From: Actinoallomurus spadix
GTDB taxonomy: Bacteria > Actinomycetota > Actinomycetes > Streptosporangiales > Streptosporangiaceae
Direction of reading: 5' to 3'
NCBI RefSeq assembly: GCF_024055725.1
Contig: NZ_JAMXMX010000027.1
Location: 1 to 64,000 of the forward strand
DNA: 64,000 nucleotides
Every line of letters starts with the position of its first letter. Positions within the stretch are counted from its first letter, which is position 1. Below the pieces are notes generated by a model, which ran no database searches, was not told the origin of the DNA, and saw nothing but the letters and a program-made list of their open reading frames with translations. Position numbers and translations under genes: made by a program. This document shows positions 27,601 through 35,790 of the stretch, piece after piece.

Positions 27601-28227
27601 GGCGACGACTCCGTGCGGTTGCTGAGCCGCTGCCTGACCGCCGGCGGCACGGCCGACGGCGCGCCGGTCACCATCGCCTCCTGTACCGGCGCCCCTGGCC
27701 AGTCCTGGACCCGCCGAGCCGACGGCACGCTGCTGAATCCCGCATCCGGCCGTTGCCTGGACGTCCCGAACTCCGACCGCGACCCCGGGGCCGTCCAGCT
27801 GCAGCTGTACGACTGTCTGGGAACCGACGGGCAGATCTGGCGGCTGCCGCCCGGACCGGTCACCGGCCCGGGCGGGCTCTGCGCCGACATCGCCGACGCC
27901 GACCCCTCCTCGGCCGGCGCGGTGCAGCTGTACACCTGCAACGACACCGACGCCCAGCGCTGGTCCACCCCCGGCGACGGAACCGTCCGGGTGTTCGGCA
28001 AGTGCCTGGACGTCAGCCACGGCGCCACCGCCGACGGCACCCCGGTCCAGTTGTTCGACTGCAACGGCACCGGCTCCCAGAAGTGGACCAGCCGGAGCGA
28101 CGGCACCCTCTACAACCCGCAGTCCGGACGCTGCCTCGACGACCCCGGCAACCGGCAGCGCCCCGGCGACGCCCTGCAGATCTACGCCTGCAACACCAGC
28201 ACCGCCCAGCGGTTCCGCCTGGGCTGA
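24682..28227 (+). CDS. Secreted GH31 alpha-glycosidase with inserted CBM35-like module and C-terminal ricin lectin repeats
   Basis: About 1181 residues from ATG 24682, preceded by GAGG; in-frame ATGs at 24646 and 24616 are weaker. Residues 1-38 are a signal peptide ending TAA-A or similar. An N-terminal GH31 beta domain is interrupted by a CBM35/CBM6-like module (about 140-275: YERTGSGVQYDVDVPSAGTW...NTITVAEDAADSGRVNLDSL). The TIM barrel follows; the nucleophile is Asp528 (WWLDYCGG) and the acid/base Asp600 (FTGDTYSTW). The barrel end carries THDIGGFHGGH. Residues about 935-1181 hold two ricin-type trefoils with C-L-D and Q-x-W motifs. GH31 enzymes of this type act on alpha-linked glucans or oligosaccharides; the exact linkage is open. 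The gene ends 1 bp from the convergent TPR gene. Confidence 0.93.
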   Translation: MRLQTSPVRRSAVVSALATLATAVSVVVALPSSPATAAPAAAVTDGAARFEVLTPTLIRTEYAGDGVFTDATTFNAVNRSFTPPAYTTTVTADGYREIRTSALTLRYKQNSGPFTASNLSVAITATGTTARPAFPSYCPVSVACEGENALLTGNATPAYDHKGYTGTGFASGYERTGSGVQYDVDVPSAGTWRLAVRYANATGSDGQSATRTLTAHVNGTVGPRFSLPATGSWDTWSTASVNVGLRAGVNTITVAEDAADSGRVNLDSLAVTPATATGYPAPATDLRTTGYGAGPTSQLGGWYRSLDNLPNGLPDAGTLHPGILDRGGWYLLDDTRTALIGANHTVGDRPGHGAQPYQDGYFFGYGQDYKQALSDLNALTGGANLLPQTAYGVWFSRFWGYSTSDYQNTLLPAFRRNFVPIDWLVVDTDWKKPVEWDGWNWNTDLFPDPQAFLTWTKQMGLDVSLNVHPEIDDSDPRFPAANSAAGGLPVQPDGHTHYFDWSNPAHLAAYQGLHAPFEQQGVRAWWLDYCGGCGSSIASDPHVAPDNLINQAYADHDTGRGLRGFAFSRIGGTEHGGLDATNFPVGPWSERRNTLAFTGDTYSTWDTLAYEARFTAGEAAAGLTGVTHDIGGFHGGHLADDLYARWVQFGTFQPVLRLHSDHGDRLPWDYSGAAQAAAQRFLRLREALVPYTYTMAWQAARTGVPIVRPMYLDHPAADAAYSASGEYMYGDDLLVAPVTTANDANGNGSVSVWVPPGTWSDYFTGATYTGPATVTMTAPLSRMPVLVKAGGIVPLRTDYVNGQKERPAGGLTVNVTAGADGSFTLYGDAGEGNGYASGQFTTTPLSWADGSRTFTVGAATGGYPGAPTARAYTLRVANSAAPTAVLIDGVRVPETAWAYNRNSRTVTVTTDSLPTGAAHTVTLTGSAADNPATGEVVGVGGLCLDVRGGVDADGQPVQVYTCNHTTAQQAGHAGDDSVRLLSRCLTAGGTADGAPVTIASCTGAPGQSWTRRADGTLLNPASGRCLDVPNSDRDPGAVQLQLYDCLGTDGQIWRLPPGPVTGPGGLCADIADADPSSAGAVQLYTCNDTDAQRWSTPGDGTVRVFGKCLDVSHGATADGTPVQLFDCNGTGSQKWTSRSDGTLYNPQSGRCLDDPGNRQRPGDALQIYACNTSTAQRFRLG

Positions 28228-28228
28228 T

Positions 28229-29479
28229 TCATCGCGTCTCCGGGAGGATCCGGCCGGCGACCGCCGCCGCCTCCGGAGCGCCCAGCTCCGCGTAGATGGC
28301 GTACGCCTCGCGCAGGTGCCGCTGCCGGAGATCGATCTTGCCCAGGTCATCGGCGAGGCCGGCGAACTCCACGAGCACCTCGGCCTGCCGCTGATGCGCG
28401 CGGGTCGTCCGAGCCGACTCCAGCGCCGTCTCCAGCACCTCCAGAGCGTCCTCATGGCGGCCGAGGCGGCGGTACGCGCGGCCGAGCCGTACGAGACAGT
28501 GCGACCGAAGATGACCCTCGTTCGGCTGCCGCGCGAACCAGGCGTCGGCGTCCACCAGGTACTCGACGGCCTCGCTGCAGTCCCCGGCGGCGAGGGCGGC
28601 TTCGCCCAGCCGACATGTCGTCATCGCCACCCCGCGTGCGTCGTCGCGGTCGTGGTAGATCGTACGAGCCGCGGTGAAGCGGCCGGCGGCGGTGGTGTGG
28701 TCGCCCTCACCGAGCGCGGCCAGGCCCAGCTGCTCCAGTGACGTGCCTTCGGCGTGGCGGTGACCGCTCAGCCGCGCGAGCACGAGCGCTCGGTCGGCCA
28801 GCGTCGCGGCGTGGCCGTGGTTCCGCCGGCCCAGCCAGGCGGAGGCCTGACCCTGGAGCATCCTGGCCTGGGCCTCGAGATCGCCGGCGGCCCTGGCCGC
28901 CCTGTCGCCGATCTCGTACATGGTGATCCACGTGCCGTAGTGACGGCGGCGGGAGAACAGCGGCCAGGCCGCTTCCGCGATCTGCCAGGACAGCGCGTGC
29001 AGGCCGCGCTGGTGCGTGGCGTTCACGAGGGCCAGGAGAGTGTGGCGCTCGGTCTCCAGCCAGTCCAGCGCGGTGGTCTCGGTGAACCGGGCGGCCGGAG
29101 GTTCGAGAAGGACGCGGCCGAGGCCCCAGCGGCTCGTCAGCGCCTGGTGGGCGGCGGCGGCCATGCGCAGCTTCCGGTAGGCGAGCCGGACCAGCGCGGC
29201 GAGAGGGTCATCGCCGATGCCGTACTCCTCGGCCATCGCCCGGGCGTGATCGAAGGCCAGGTCACCGAAGGCATACCGTCCGGGTGCCCTGCGCTCCAGC
29301 AGCCGGGCCTTGACGAGACGCTCCAGGTGGACGGCGGCGGCCTCGACTGTGCCGCCGGTGAGCGCGGCGGCGTCGTCGGGGGTGAGGTCGAGCCCCGGAT
29401 GGTGGCTGGCCAGCCGATACGTACGGCGGGTCTCCTCGTCGGGCAGAGCCCGGTATGCGCTGTCGAAGGATCTGCTCAT
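28229..29479 (-). CDS. TPR protein resembling the C-terminal part of AfsR/STAND regulators
   Basis: 416 residues. The N-terminus (FDSAYRALPDEETRRTYRLASHHPGLDLTPDDAAALTG) matches the winged-helix segment that follows the NB-ARC ATPase in AfsR-like regulators, and residues about 150-410 are tetratricopeptide repeats (LGRRNHGHAATLADRALVLAR, LGLAALGEGDHTTAAGRFTAAR, LGEAALAAGDCSEAVEYLVDA, LGRAYRRLGRHEDALEVLETAL). No nucleotide-binding domain and no SARP domain are present upstream, so it is an NB-less form. It lies 40 bp after a train of three small genes and probably is the last gene of an operon that begins with the XRE regulator. Likely a protein-protein interaction platform; role unknown. Confidence 0.8.
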   Translation of the reverse strand: MSRSFDSAYRALPDEETRRTYRLASHHPGLDLTPDDAAALTGGTVEAAAVHLERLVKARLLERRAPGRYAFGDLAFDHARAMAEEYGIGDDPLAALVRLAYRKLRMAAAAHQALTSRWGLGRVLLEPPAARFTETTALDWLETERHTLLALVNATHQRGLHALSWQIAEAAWPLFSRRRHYGTWITMYEIGDRAARAAGDLEAQARMLQGQASAWLGRRNHGHAATLADRALVLARLSGHRHAEGTSLEQLGLAALGEGDHTTAAGRFTAARTIYHDRDDARGVAMTTCRLGEAALAAGDCSEAVEYLVDADAWFARQPNEGHLRSHCLVRLGRAYRRLGRHEDALEVLETALESARTTRAHQRQAEVLVEFAGLADDLGKIDLRQRHLREAYAIYAELGAPEAAAVAGRILPETR

Positions 29480-29519
29480 GGCTCCGTCGCCTGTCTCGGA
29501 AGCGGAATTGGGGTGCCGT

Positions 29520-29735
29520 TCAGGGGGTGGTGCGGGCGCTGGACGCCGCGGCGAGTTCGGCGGCGCGGCACAGGGCGATGAGGGTGTCCGGGTCGGACGC
29601 GTCGATGACCGTCGTCTGACGCGTGCACGCCCCGAACGCGCTCAGGCCACCGTGGTACGGCGCCCGCACGATGACCCAGCCGGGCAACCGGCGCTGCACC
29701 TGCGCGACGATCACCGCCCACTGCTCCTCACCCAT
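29520..29735 (-). CDS. Small hypothetical protein (71 aa)
   Basis: ATG 29735 overlaps the stop of the preceding small gene by 8 bp, which fixes the start. The protein (MGEEQWAVIVAQVQRRLPGW...) begins with an amphipathic helix, then a strand WVIVRAPYHGGLSAFG, and ends with an Asp/Leu helix. It has two cysteines and no membrane segment or signal. I do not recognise a family. Position between an XRE regulator and a TPR protein suggests a regulatory accessory role. Confidence 0.65.
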   Translation of the reverse strand: MGEEQWAVIVAQVQRRLPGWVIVRAPYHGGLSAFGACTRQTTVIDASDPDTLIALCRAAELAAASSARTTP

Positions 29736-29931
29736 CGGCGGACTCCTGAAGGCGTCCGGCGACGACGGCGGCGATCCGCCGCGCCGCATAGTCGATCTCG
29801 TCGGCGGGGGAGAACGGCTCGACGTCCGGCTCCGGCCGGGGCGCGCCACGTACGACGGGACGCGGACCGAGTTCGGTGAGTGCCGCGGGCAGCCTGCCGA
29901 CGTACTCATCCACGCGCTGAGGGTCAGCCAT
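29728..29931 (-). CDS. Small hypothetical protein (67 aa)
   Basis: ATG 29931 overlaps the stop of the 44-residue gene by 8 bp. The sequence (MADPQRVDEYVGRLPAALTE...) is Pro-rich in its middle (RGAPRPEPDVEPFSPADE) and ends with a helix (IDYAARRIAAVVAGRL). No known domain, no cysteine, no membrane segment. It is probably co-translated with its neighbours. Confidence 0.6.
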   Translation of the reverse strand: MADPQRVDEYVGRLPAALTELGPRPVVRGAPRPEPDVEPFSPADEIDYAARRIAAVVAGRLQESADG

Positions 29932-30058
29932 GGGACGCCTCCGCGGCGCGTTGGAGGAACCGGCGGCTCTCCTCAACGATCAGGCGCAGGTGAGATGCGT
30001 GCAGGACCGAGCAGTCCCGCACGGTCGCCGTGCACACGGTGGTGCGTCTCTGACTCAT
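29924..30058 (-). CDS. Very small hypothetical protein (44 aa)
   Basis: A 44-codon frame from ATG 30058 to TGA 29924. It reads MSQRRTTVCTATVRDCSVLH then a helix (RLIVEESRRFLQRAAEA). The support for it being real is the operon layout: an 8-bp overlap with the next small gene and 104 bp from the XRE gene on the same strand, plus two cysteines spaced by six residues. Function unknown. Confidence 0.5.
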   Translation of the reverse strand: MSQRRTTVCTATVRDCSVLHASHLRLIVEESRRFLQRAAEASHG

Positions 30059-30162
30059 GACGTGCCCCGTTCGCCTAACGTGATCGATCAGTCACGATCC
30101 GTTGCGGCAGTGACGGTATGACAGCCGGTCAGAGGCGAGGGGCACAGTTCGTACCCCTACGT

Positions 30163-31395
30163 TCAGACCATGAGGCCGATCTTGTCCGCGAGGGCGTTGG
30201 CCTCGCGTCGGATTTCTCGCGGTCCTCCGGTAGTGAACTCGAGCAGGAGCCGGCGCGCATGGCCGTTGTAACGAATCGTCTCCGGCGCGGCGACGTAAGC
30301 CTCTTTCAGGCTTCCGAGCGCGCTCTCCCGGTCGTTGTTGAGGTGATATGCACGTGCGACCTCGATGAGGTGCCGGCCTCGCCTGGGCTGAGACGGAATG
30401 AGCGGGCGCGCGGCGCGGCGAGCCTGCTGCCTGCTCTCGCCACCCTGGCGCAGTTCAACTGCGATAGTGACCGCGTGAGCGCCCATGATCGTGCGGCTGA
30501 ATGACGTCATCCTGTCGTAGTAGTCCTGCGGCAGCCGATGCGCGGCATCGTTCGCCTCATCCCACATACGCCACGCCGTACCGCTCTCGCCCGCACGCGC
30601 GGCCGTGTAGGCGCGCGCGAACAGCAGCGCTCCCCACCTGGCGCGCAACCGGTGGTCAGCGTCGTCCATGTACGGGCGAAGCAGGTCCAGGGCTTGCTGA
30701 TTGACGCCTTCGGCGATCTCGAACTCGCCCGCGTCCCGGTGAGCTTCGATGAGGAGCCACGCCGCGCCGCCGATCGCTTCAGGGGCATCGGCTTCTTGGG
30801 CGGCGGCCATCGCTCGCTCCGCGACGCGCCACAGCAGATCCGCAGCGGGTTGATAGGCAAGGAAGAACTGGGACAGGTTATAGACGTCTGCGAGCATCGC
30901 CTGAGCCTGCCGCCGGTCTCCGCTCTCATAGAACTGCACGGCGCGCTGCGTGTCCCTGATCAGGTCGGGGAGTAGCCGTCCGAGAACCGTTCGATGGTCG
31001 GGTGCGGCGTGGCGGGCGCGCCAGGCGGCATTGATGCGCGCCCGGAGATGGTCGAGTGGGGGAGGGGGTGCATCGGGAGGGACCAGGGCGTTGATGGCGT
31101 CGCGTACGGCAGGTAGAGCAGGATGCCCCGGGCCCGCGAACAGCTGGACGGGTACAGATTGATCACCGGTCAGCTCCGCAATGTCCCGAACGCGAAGTGC
31201 CTCCCCGAGACGGAGCAGAATGGGGAGTTTCGGCTGTTGCAGACGTCCAGCTTCGACCGCCTTGACCCAGCTTCCGGACTTACCGACGAGGGCCCCTAGG
31301 ACATCTCGGGTCAAACCGCGACGGTTCCGCAGCAACTTGACGCGATCCCCGAATGTGAGGTCCGGCCCGACTGAATCCATTCTAGGCTCGGGCAT
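30163..31395 (-). CDS. XRE-family regulator with TPR-like C-terminal domain
   Basis: 410 residues. The N-terminal helix-turn-helix (about 14-75: FGDRVKLLRNRRGLTRDVLGALVGKSGSWVKAVEAGRLQQPKL) is clear. The rest is helical and TPR-like (QAQAMLADVYNLSQFFLAYQPAADLLWRVAERAM, RWGALLFARAYTAARAGESGTAWRMWDEA), a layout seen in many actinomycete regulators linked to development or secondary metabolism. ATG 31395 is preceded by GGAGG and GCAGGG; ATG 31380 is an alternative. It heads a possible operon with three tiny genes and the TPR protein. Confidence 0.88.
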   Translation of the reverse strand: MPEPRMDSVGPDLTFGDRVKLLRNRRGLTRDVLGALVGKSGSWVKAVEAGRLQQPKLPILLRLGEALRVRDIAELTGDQSVPVQLFAGPGHPALPAVRDAINALVPPDAPPPPLDHLRARINAAWRARHAAPDHRTVLGRLLPDLIRDTQRAVQFYESGDRRQAQAMLADVYNLSQFFLAYQPAADLLWRVAERAMAAAQEADAPEAIGGAAWLLIEAHRDAGEFEIAEGVNQQALDLLRPYMDDADHRLRARWGALLFARAYTAARAGESGTAWRMWDEANDAAHRLPQDYYDRMTSFSRTIMGAHAVTIAVELRQGGESRQQARRAARPLIPSQPRRGRHLIEVARAYHLNNDRESALGSLKEAYVAAPETIRYNGHARRLLLEFTTGGPREIRREANALADKIGLMV

Positions 31396-31698
31396 GAGCC
31401 CTGCACCTCCTGAAGACTCGACGACCTCAGGTTACGGCATCGAGGCTCATATTTGCACCGACGCTCACTTCACCGGGATTTTCGATTTTTTGATGGCTGG
31501 CGAATTGCCGTGATGCCTATCGTTGCTCATACTGTCGCGTCGGAGTGGTGGTGGTTGTGGGGCATCACCTCTCACGATGGCCACCGTGATCTGACCAAGG
31601 TCTTCGGTGGGCCGGGCCCGGCAGCCGCTCCCGGCCCGGCCCGGCATGCCGCCATTACTCGATGGCTACCCGAAGACCCGCTGGACGGCCGTTCGAGC
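31396..31698. other. Gene-free, relatively AT-rich gap
   Basis: 303 bp between the XRE gene (minus) and a small minus-strand gene. It includes an AT-richer patch around 31447-31500 (for example TTTTCGATTTTTTGATG) that probably holds the XRE promoter. I see no convincing gene, tRNA or terminator. Confidence 0.5.
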
Positions 31699-32043
31699 TC
31701 AGCCGGCAGAGGTGGTCATGGTGGTGCTGGCGTCGGGCTCGCTGTCGGTCGGCTTGGCATCGCCGCTGTGTGCGGCGACGAAGTCCTCGCCCAGCACATC
31801 CTTGGCCACCCGCAAATGATCGAGCTCTAGCTCTCCGCAGTCGGCGACATGGCCATCGATGGCCTTCATGATGCGCTCCACCGCGCCGTGGTCGTGACCC
31901 AGGCGCTGCTCGGCGTAGACGGCCACGCCCAGCTTGAGCAGCAGCTTCTGCGCGCGCCGGTGCTCGTTCCACTCCTCGATGGCCTCGACGCCGGAATCGA
32001 AGCCCTTCTCGGTGATGTCGAATGCCTTGGCAATAAAGCTCAT
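31699..32043 (-). CDS. Small conserved-looking cytoplasmic protein (114 aa)
   Basis: Starts MSFIAKAFDITEKGFDSGVEAIEEWNEHRRAQKLLLKLG and continues with a helical segment about AVYAEQRLGHDHGAVERIMKAIDGHVADCGEL. I have seen this general pattern (MSFxAKAFDxTEK...EHRR.QK.L.KLG.AVYAE) in small actinomycete proteins without known function. The last 30 residues are Asp/Ser/Thr-rich and probably disordered. No membrane segment. It stands alone, with the S33 peptidase gene 255 bp away upstream of it in genome order. Confidence 0.7.
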   Translation of the reverse strand: MSFIAKAFDITEKGFDSGVEAIEEWNEHRRAQKLLLKLGVAVYAEQRLGHDHGAVERIMKAIDGHVADCGELELDHLRVAKDVLGEDFVAAHSGDAKPTDSEPDASTTMTTSAG

Positions 32044-32210
32044 ATCGCACCTTTTCTGCGCTTGTGGTCCGTACCGTCGGACAGATGATCAGATATGCGC
32101 AGGCAAGATCATAGGGCTCGAGCCCACCACTCGATGCTCGACGACACGGGTGGCCCGCCGGCCCGCTGAGCCCTGGCCACCAGGGTGTAAGAGCGCGTAG
32201 GGCGAGCTCG

Positions 32211-32242
32211 GGCGAGGCTGCCGGTGTCCCGGCAGCCTCGCC
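32211..32242 (-). terminator. Strong hairpin downstream of the S33 peptidase gene
   Basis: A perfect 14-bp stem GGCGAGGCTGCCGG / CCGGCAGCCTCGCC with a 4-nt loop, 56 bp past the stop of the peptidase gene. There is no T-tract, which is common for actinobacterial terminators. Orientation is assigned from the neighbouring gene. Confidence 0.65.
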
Positions 32243-32298
32243 GTGCCTCCCGCGAAGACGGCCTCGCCCGTTGTCCAGACCCCGGGCGAGGGGTTCAT

Positions 32299-33906
32299 CT
32301 AGCTCAGCGGCTTGGCGGTGCAGTGGAGGTCCCTGGCCGGGAGCCTCCCGTCGGCGAGGAACGCGACGGTGGCGGCGTCGGCGCACGTCGAGCCCGCGTG
32401 GTAGACGTAGTGGCCGCCGTTGTCGACACCGACGAAGCTCGCACGGGAGCCCAGCGTCCGGCGCAGGCCGAGACCGGTTTCCCACGGGGTGGCGTTGTCG
32501 CGGCGGTTCTGCAGGATCAGGACGTCGCGGTGACCTCGCGAGGTGACCTTCACGGGCGCCTCGTTCGGAGCCTGCCAGAACGCGCACGGCCAGATGTTCT
32601 TCGGCATGCCGTCGGTGAGCGGCCAGGCCTTACGGTCGGCGGCGGTGTCGGCGGCGTACTTGTTGATGTCATGCGACCACGCGGCGTCTCCGCAGACGAG
32701 GGCCAGGAACATGCTGGTCTGGTTGTCCGCGGGCACACCGGGTTCGGCCGGGCTGGTGCTCGCTACCTGTGCCAGCACGGCCTTGTCCTGGTCCGACGGT
32801 TTCCCGTCGGCCAGGTCGGCCGAGGCCTTCCAGACCTGGGTCAGCACGGGGAGTGTCTCGTTGTGCAGCAGCAGTGAGTAGGTGACCTGCCGGAGAGTCA
32901 GCCCGTTCAAGGACATGTTCGTGCCCGGCAGCGGGGCGGGCTCACGGTCGAGGCGGTCGGCCAGGGCCAGGTAGTTCCTGGTCACCGTGGGGACGTCGGT
33001 GCCGAACCCGATGCTGTCGTTGTGCGCGGCCGCGACGCGGGCGGCGTCGGGGAACCGGTCGGCCATGCCCTTGTTCCAGCTGGCGGACTGCTTCTGCCAG
33101 ACGAGGTTCGGGTCGACGTTGCCTTCGAGGATCATCCGGTCGGTGTTGCCGGGGAACAGCGCGCGATACACCGCGCCGAGGTACGTGCCGTAGGACTGGC
33201 CCCAGTAGGAGATCTTCTTCTCTCCCAGGGCTCGGCGGACCCGGTCCAGGTCCCGCGCGGTGTTCGGGGTGGTGAAGAACCTCAGGTCGTCCCCGACCGA
33301 AGAGGCGCACTGCCGTGCGGTCGTACGGGCCTGGGCTACGTTGGCGGTGATCGAGCCGTCGGCGGCGGGGTAGGGGAGCAGGTTCGCCAGGTTCGGGTCG
33401 TTCAGGTGGCAGCTGATCGGCGCGCTGTGCCCGACCCCGCGCGGGTCGAATCCGATCAGGTCGTACCGGTCGAGGACGGACGCCGGCAGGGTCGGCGCCA
33501 TCTGCCCGGGCATGTCCAGGCCCTCCAGGGCCGGCCCACCCGGGTTGAGCAGCAGCGCGCCCCGCCGCTTGCCGGGCTTGGCCGTGGCGATCCGGGACAC
33601 CGCGATCGAGATGCTCTTACCTCCCGGGTGCCGATAGTCCAACGGCACCTTCACCGTTCCGCACTTTTCCCGCGGATCCCTCGTCGCTCCTTCCGCGAGT
33701 GGCGGACAGGCTCCCCACGCGATCGCGTTCTTGTCCGAGGCGGCCGAGACCGGAATCGTCGTCTGAGCGGCCGCCTTGCCCGAATTGGCATCCGGGTTGG
33801 ACGAACACGACGTCATCATGCTCGCCAGCACCCCGATGCCGGCCAGCATCGTCACCGCGACGGCGCTCCTCGCCTGGGAGTTGCCGAGTGGAAGAACGTT
33901 TCTCAT
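32299..33906 (-). CDS. S33-family tripeptidyl-aminopeptidase-like lipoprotein
   Basis: 535 residues. Residues 1-34 are a lipoprotein signal with lipobox MTSC (Cys34). The alpha/beta hydrolase domain carries GALLLNPGGPALEG, the DPRGVGHS element, the nucleophile Ser in YWGQSYGTYLG, Asp in LQNRRDNATP, and His in NGGHYVYH; the TAP-like C-terminal domain (CAFW...) is intact. The family removes N-terminal tri- or dipeptides from secreted proteins and is abundant in Streptomyces culture fluids. The protein is expected outside, tethered to the membrane. Stand-alone gene with a terminator hairpin at 32211-32242. Confidence 0.9.
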   Translation of the reverse strand: MRNVLPLGNSQARSAVAVTMLAGIGVLASMMTSCSSNPDANSGKAAAQTTIPVSAASDKNAIAWGACPPLAEGATRDPREKCGTVKVPLDYRHPGGKSISIAVSRIATAKPGKRRGALLLNPGGPALEGLDMPGQMAPTLPASVLDRYDLIGFDPRGVGHSAPISCHLNDPNLANLLPYPAADGSITANVAQARTTARQCASSVGDDLRFFTTPNTARDLDRVRRALGEKKISYWGQSYGTYLGAVYRALFPGNTDRMILEGNVDPNLVWQKQSASWNKGMADRFPDAARVAAAHNDSIGFGTDVPTVTRNYLALADRLDREPAPLPGTNMSLNGLTLRQVTYSLLLHNETLPVLTQVWKASADLADGKPSDQDKAVLAQVASTSPAEPGVPADNQTSMFLALVCGDAAWSHDINKYAADTAADRKAWPLTDGMPKNIWPCAFWQAPNEAPVKVTSRGHRDVLILQNRRDNATPWETGLGLRRTLGSRASFVGVDNGGHYVYHAGSTCADAATVAFLADGRLPARDLHCTAKPLS

Positions 33907-34046
33907 CGTCGAGTCATGCCTTTCGAACAGGTGTGTGCCACGAATGGGATGTACGGGACGGCCGACGCGTCGGCCGATGAACCAAAGCCATGAGGCGGAA
34001 CGGAATACCGCGCTTCACCTCGTGGGAGACGGAATCTCAGAGATGC

Positions 34047-34970
34047 TCAGGCCGGGGTCGGTGCGGCAGACGCCTTGCGCCGGCGAATGCGGCCGCGGCG
34101 CCGGGCCTGACGCAGGAGCAGGACCGTCGTGGTCCCACAGACCAGGAGTGCGATGATGCTCGCCTCGGGGCCGAAGCTGCCGCCGCTCAGCACCGACGAG
34201 CCGGACGCCGTGCCCTTGAACAGACCCAGCGTGTGGTCGGACGAGCCGGAGACGTTGGTCCCGAAGATGCCGCCCTCGGCGAAGTTCCAGCCCAGGTGCA
34301 GCCCGATCGGCAACCACAGCGTACGGGTGACGGTGTAGGCCGCGGCGAGCATCAGCCCGCCCTCGATGGCGATGGAGGCCGCGCCGTAGAGCGTGGCGCC
34401 GGAGTTGATCAGATGCAACGCCCCGAAGAGGATCGCGGAGACCGCCATCGCGCCCCACGTGCCGGTCTTCTCCTCCACGATGCGGAACAGCACGCCGCGG
34501 AACATCACCTCTTCGGCCACGGCCACCGCGCACGTCATACCGAACGCGCCGATGGCGGCGGCGAGGTTGCCCCACCCGTGGATGCCGTACCCGCCGAAGA
34601 CCGCGATGACCGCGATGGTGATCGAGAACAGCCCGATCCCGAGCAACGTCCCGCGGCGTACCTCGGCGGCCGCGCCGGGCCGTCCCACCTCGTCCGCGTC
34701 GCGGCGTTCGAGGACGCGCACCATCGTGGCGTACCCCAGCAACACGAGCCAGGCGAGAAGCGGCCCGACCAGAACCCCCACGATCAGGAGCGCGACGGCG
34801 TTGCTCTGTACGCCTGCGTAGATCGAGCCGATGACGCCGTCGGCCACCACGCTCAGCACCAGCAGGACGACCAGGCGCACCCACGCCGGTCGCGGCCCCC
34901 TCTGGGGCTTGTCCTCGGGCCGCTGCTCGACCCCTTCCTGCACCGCCGTCGAATCGGCGCGGTTCCTCAC
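34047..34970 (-). CDS. CPBP-family intramembrane glutamic protease (CAAX/ABI type)
   Basis: 307 residues, about seven to eight membrane helices. The three ABI/CPBP motifs are intact: EEVMFRG (EExxxR), FGALH (FxxxH) and HLGWN (HxxxN). A charged cytosolic N-tail and an Arg/Lys-rich C-tail flank the membrane part. Members cleave membrane or prenylated peptides or, in bacteriocin clusters, give self-immunity. Stand-alone gene between the S33 peptidase and a two-component system on the same strand; no bacteriocin precursor is nearby. Confidence 0.9.
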   Translation of the reverse strand: MRNRADSTAVQEGVEQRPEDKPQRGPRPAWVRLVVLLVLSVVADGVIGSIYAGVQSNAVALLIVGVLVGPLLAWLVLLGYATMVRVLERRDADEVGRPGAAAEVRRGTLLGIGLFSITIAVIAVFGGYGIHGWGNLAAAIGAFGMTCAVAVAEEVMFRGVLFRIVEEKTGTWGAMAVSAILFGALHLINSGATLYGAASIAIEGGLMLAAAYTVTRTLWLPIGLHLGWNFAEGGIFGTNVSGSSDHTLGLFKGTASGSSVLSGGSFGPEASIIALLVCGTTTVLLLRQARRRGRIRRRKASAAPTPA

Positions 34971-35097
34971 GATGGCCTCCGTCAGATCGCGGCCTCGGAT
35001 GCAGGCCGAACTGCCGGAAACGCTACGGATGGCAGGGCCGGGGAGTCATCGCGCCGACGTGGGCGATCCGGCTAGCTCGCTCGGGGGATAACGCCGG

Positions 35098-35790
35098 TCA
35101 GTACCCGCTGACCAGGCCGTTCTGGTAGGCGAAGACCACTACCTGCACACGGTCGCGCAGGCCGAGTTTGGTCAGGATGTGCGAGACGTACGTCTTAACG
35201 GTCTCGTGGCTGATGACAAGGGCGTCGGCGATCTCGCCATTGGACAGGCCGCGCGCGATCAGCGTCAGCACCTCACGCTCCCGGCCGGTCAGCGGCTTGA
35301 GCGGGTCCCATTCTCGTTCCGCGGCGCGGACCCGCGAGCCGAACCGGCCGATCAGCCGGCGGGTCACGGCGGGCGCCAGCAGCGCCTCACCGGCCGCGAT
35401 GGTGCGCACGGCCGACACCAGCTCGTGCGGCCGCGAGTCCTTGAGCAGAAAGCCGCTGGCCCCCGCGCGGATCGCGTCGTAGACGTACTCGTCGAGATTG
35501 AACGTCGTCACGACCAGCACCTTCACCGGGTCGGCCACGTCCGGGCCGGCCAGCAGCCGGGTCGCCGCGATGCCGTCCAGCAGCGGCATCTGGATGTCCA
35601 TCACCATCACGTCCGGACGCAGTCGCCGGGCGAGCTCGACCCCGGCCCGGCCGTCCTCCGCCTGACCGACCACCTCCAGGTCGGGCTGGGCGTTGATGAT
35701 CGTGACGTAGCCGGCCCGGACGATGCTCTGGTCGTCGCAGACCAGCACGCGGATCGGGTCTCCCGCCGCCTGCGGGTCGGGCATGGTCAC
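35098..35790 (-). CDS. NarL/LuxR-family response regulator
   Basis: 230 residues. GTG 35790 overlaps the kinase stop (GTGA). Receiver domain with acidic pair in VLVCDDQSIVR, acceptor Asp in VMVMDIQMPLLDG and Lys in GFLLKDSRP; LuxR helix-turn-helix at about 165-225 (LTGREREVLTLIARGLSNGEIADALVISHETVKTYVSHILTKLGL). All key residues are present, so it is a standard output regulator. Its targets are unknown; the CPBP protease gene downstream on the same strand could be one. Confidence 0.93.
   Translation of the reverse strand: MTMPDPQAAGDPIRVLVCDDQSIVRAGYVTIINAQPDLEVVGQAEDGRAGVELARRLRPDVMVMDIQMPLLDGIAATRLLAGPDVADPVKVLVVTTFNLDEYVYDAIRAGASGFLLKDSRPHELVSAVRTIAAGEALLAPAVTRRLIGRFGSRVRAAEREWDPLKPLTGREREVLTLIARGLSNGEIADALVISHETVKTYVSHILTKLGLRDRVQVVVFAYQNGLVSGY

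Noticed and set aside
25036-28455. Very long minus-strand frame opposite the GH31 gene
   Set aside because: The GH31 reading has signal peptide, catalytic motifs and lectin repeats. The antisense frame is Arg/Val/Gly-rich without motif.
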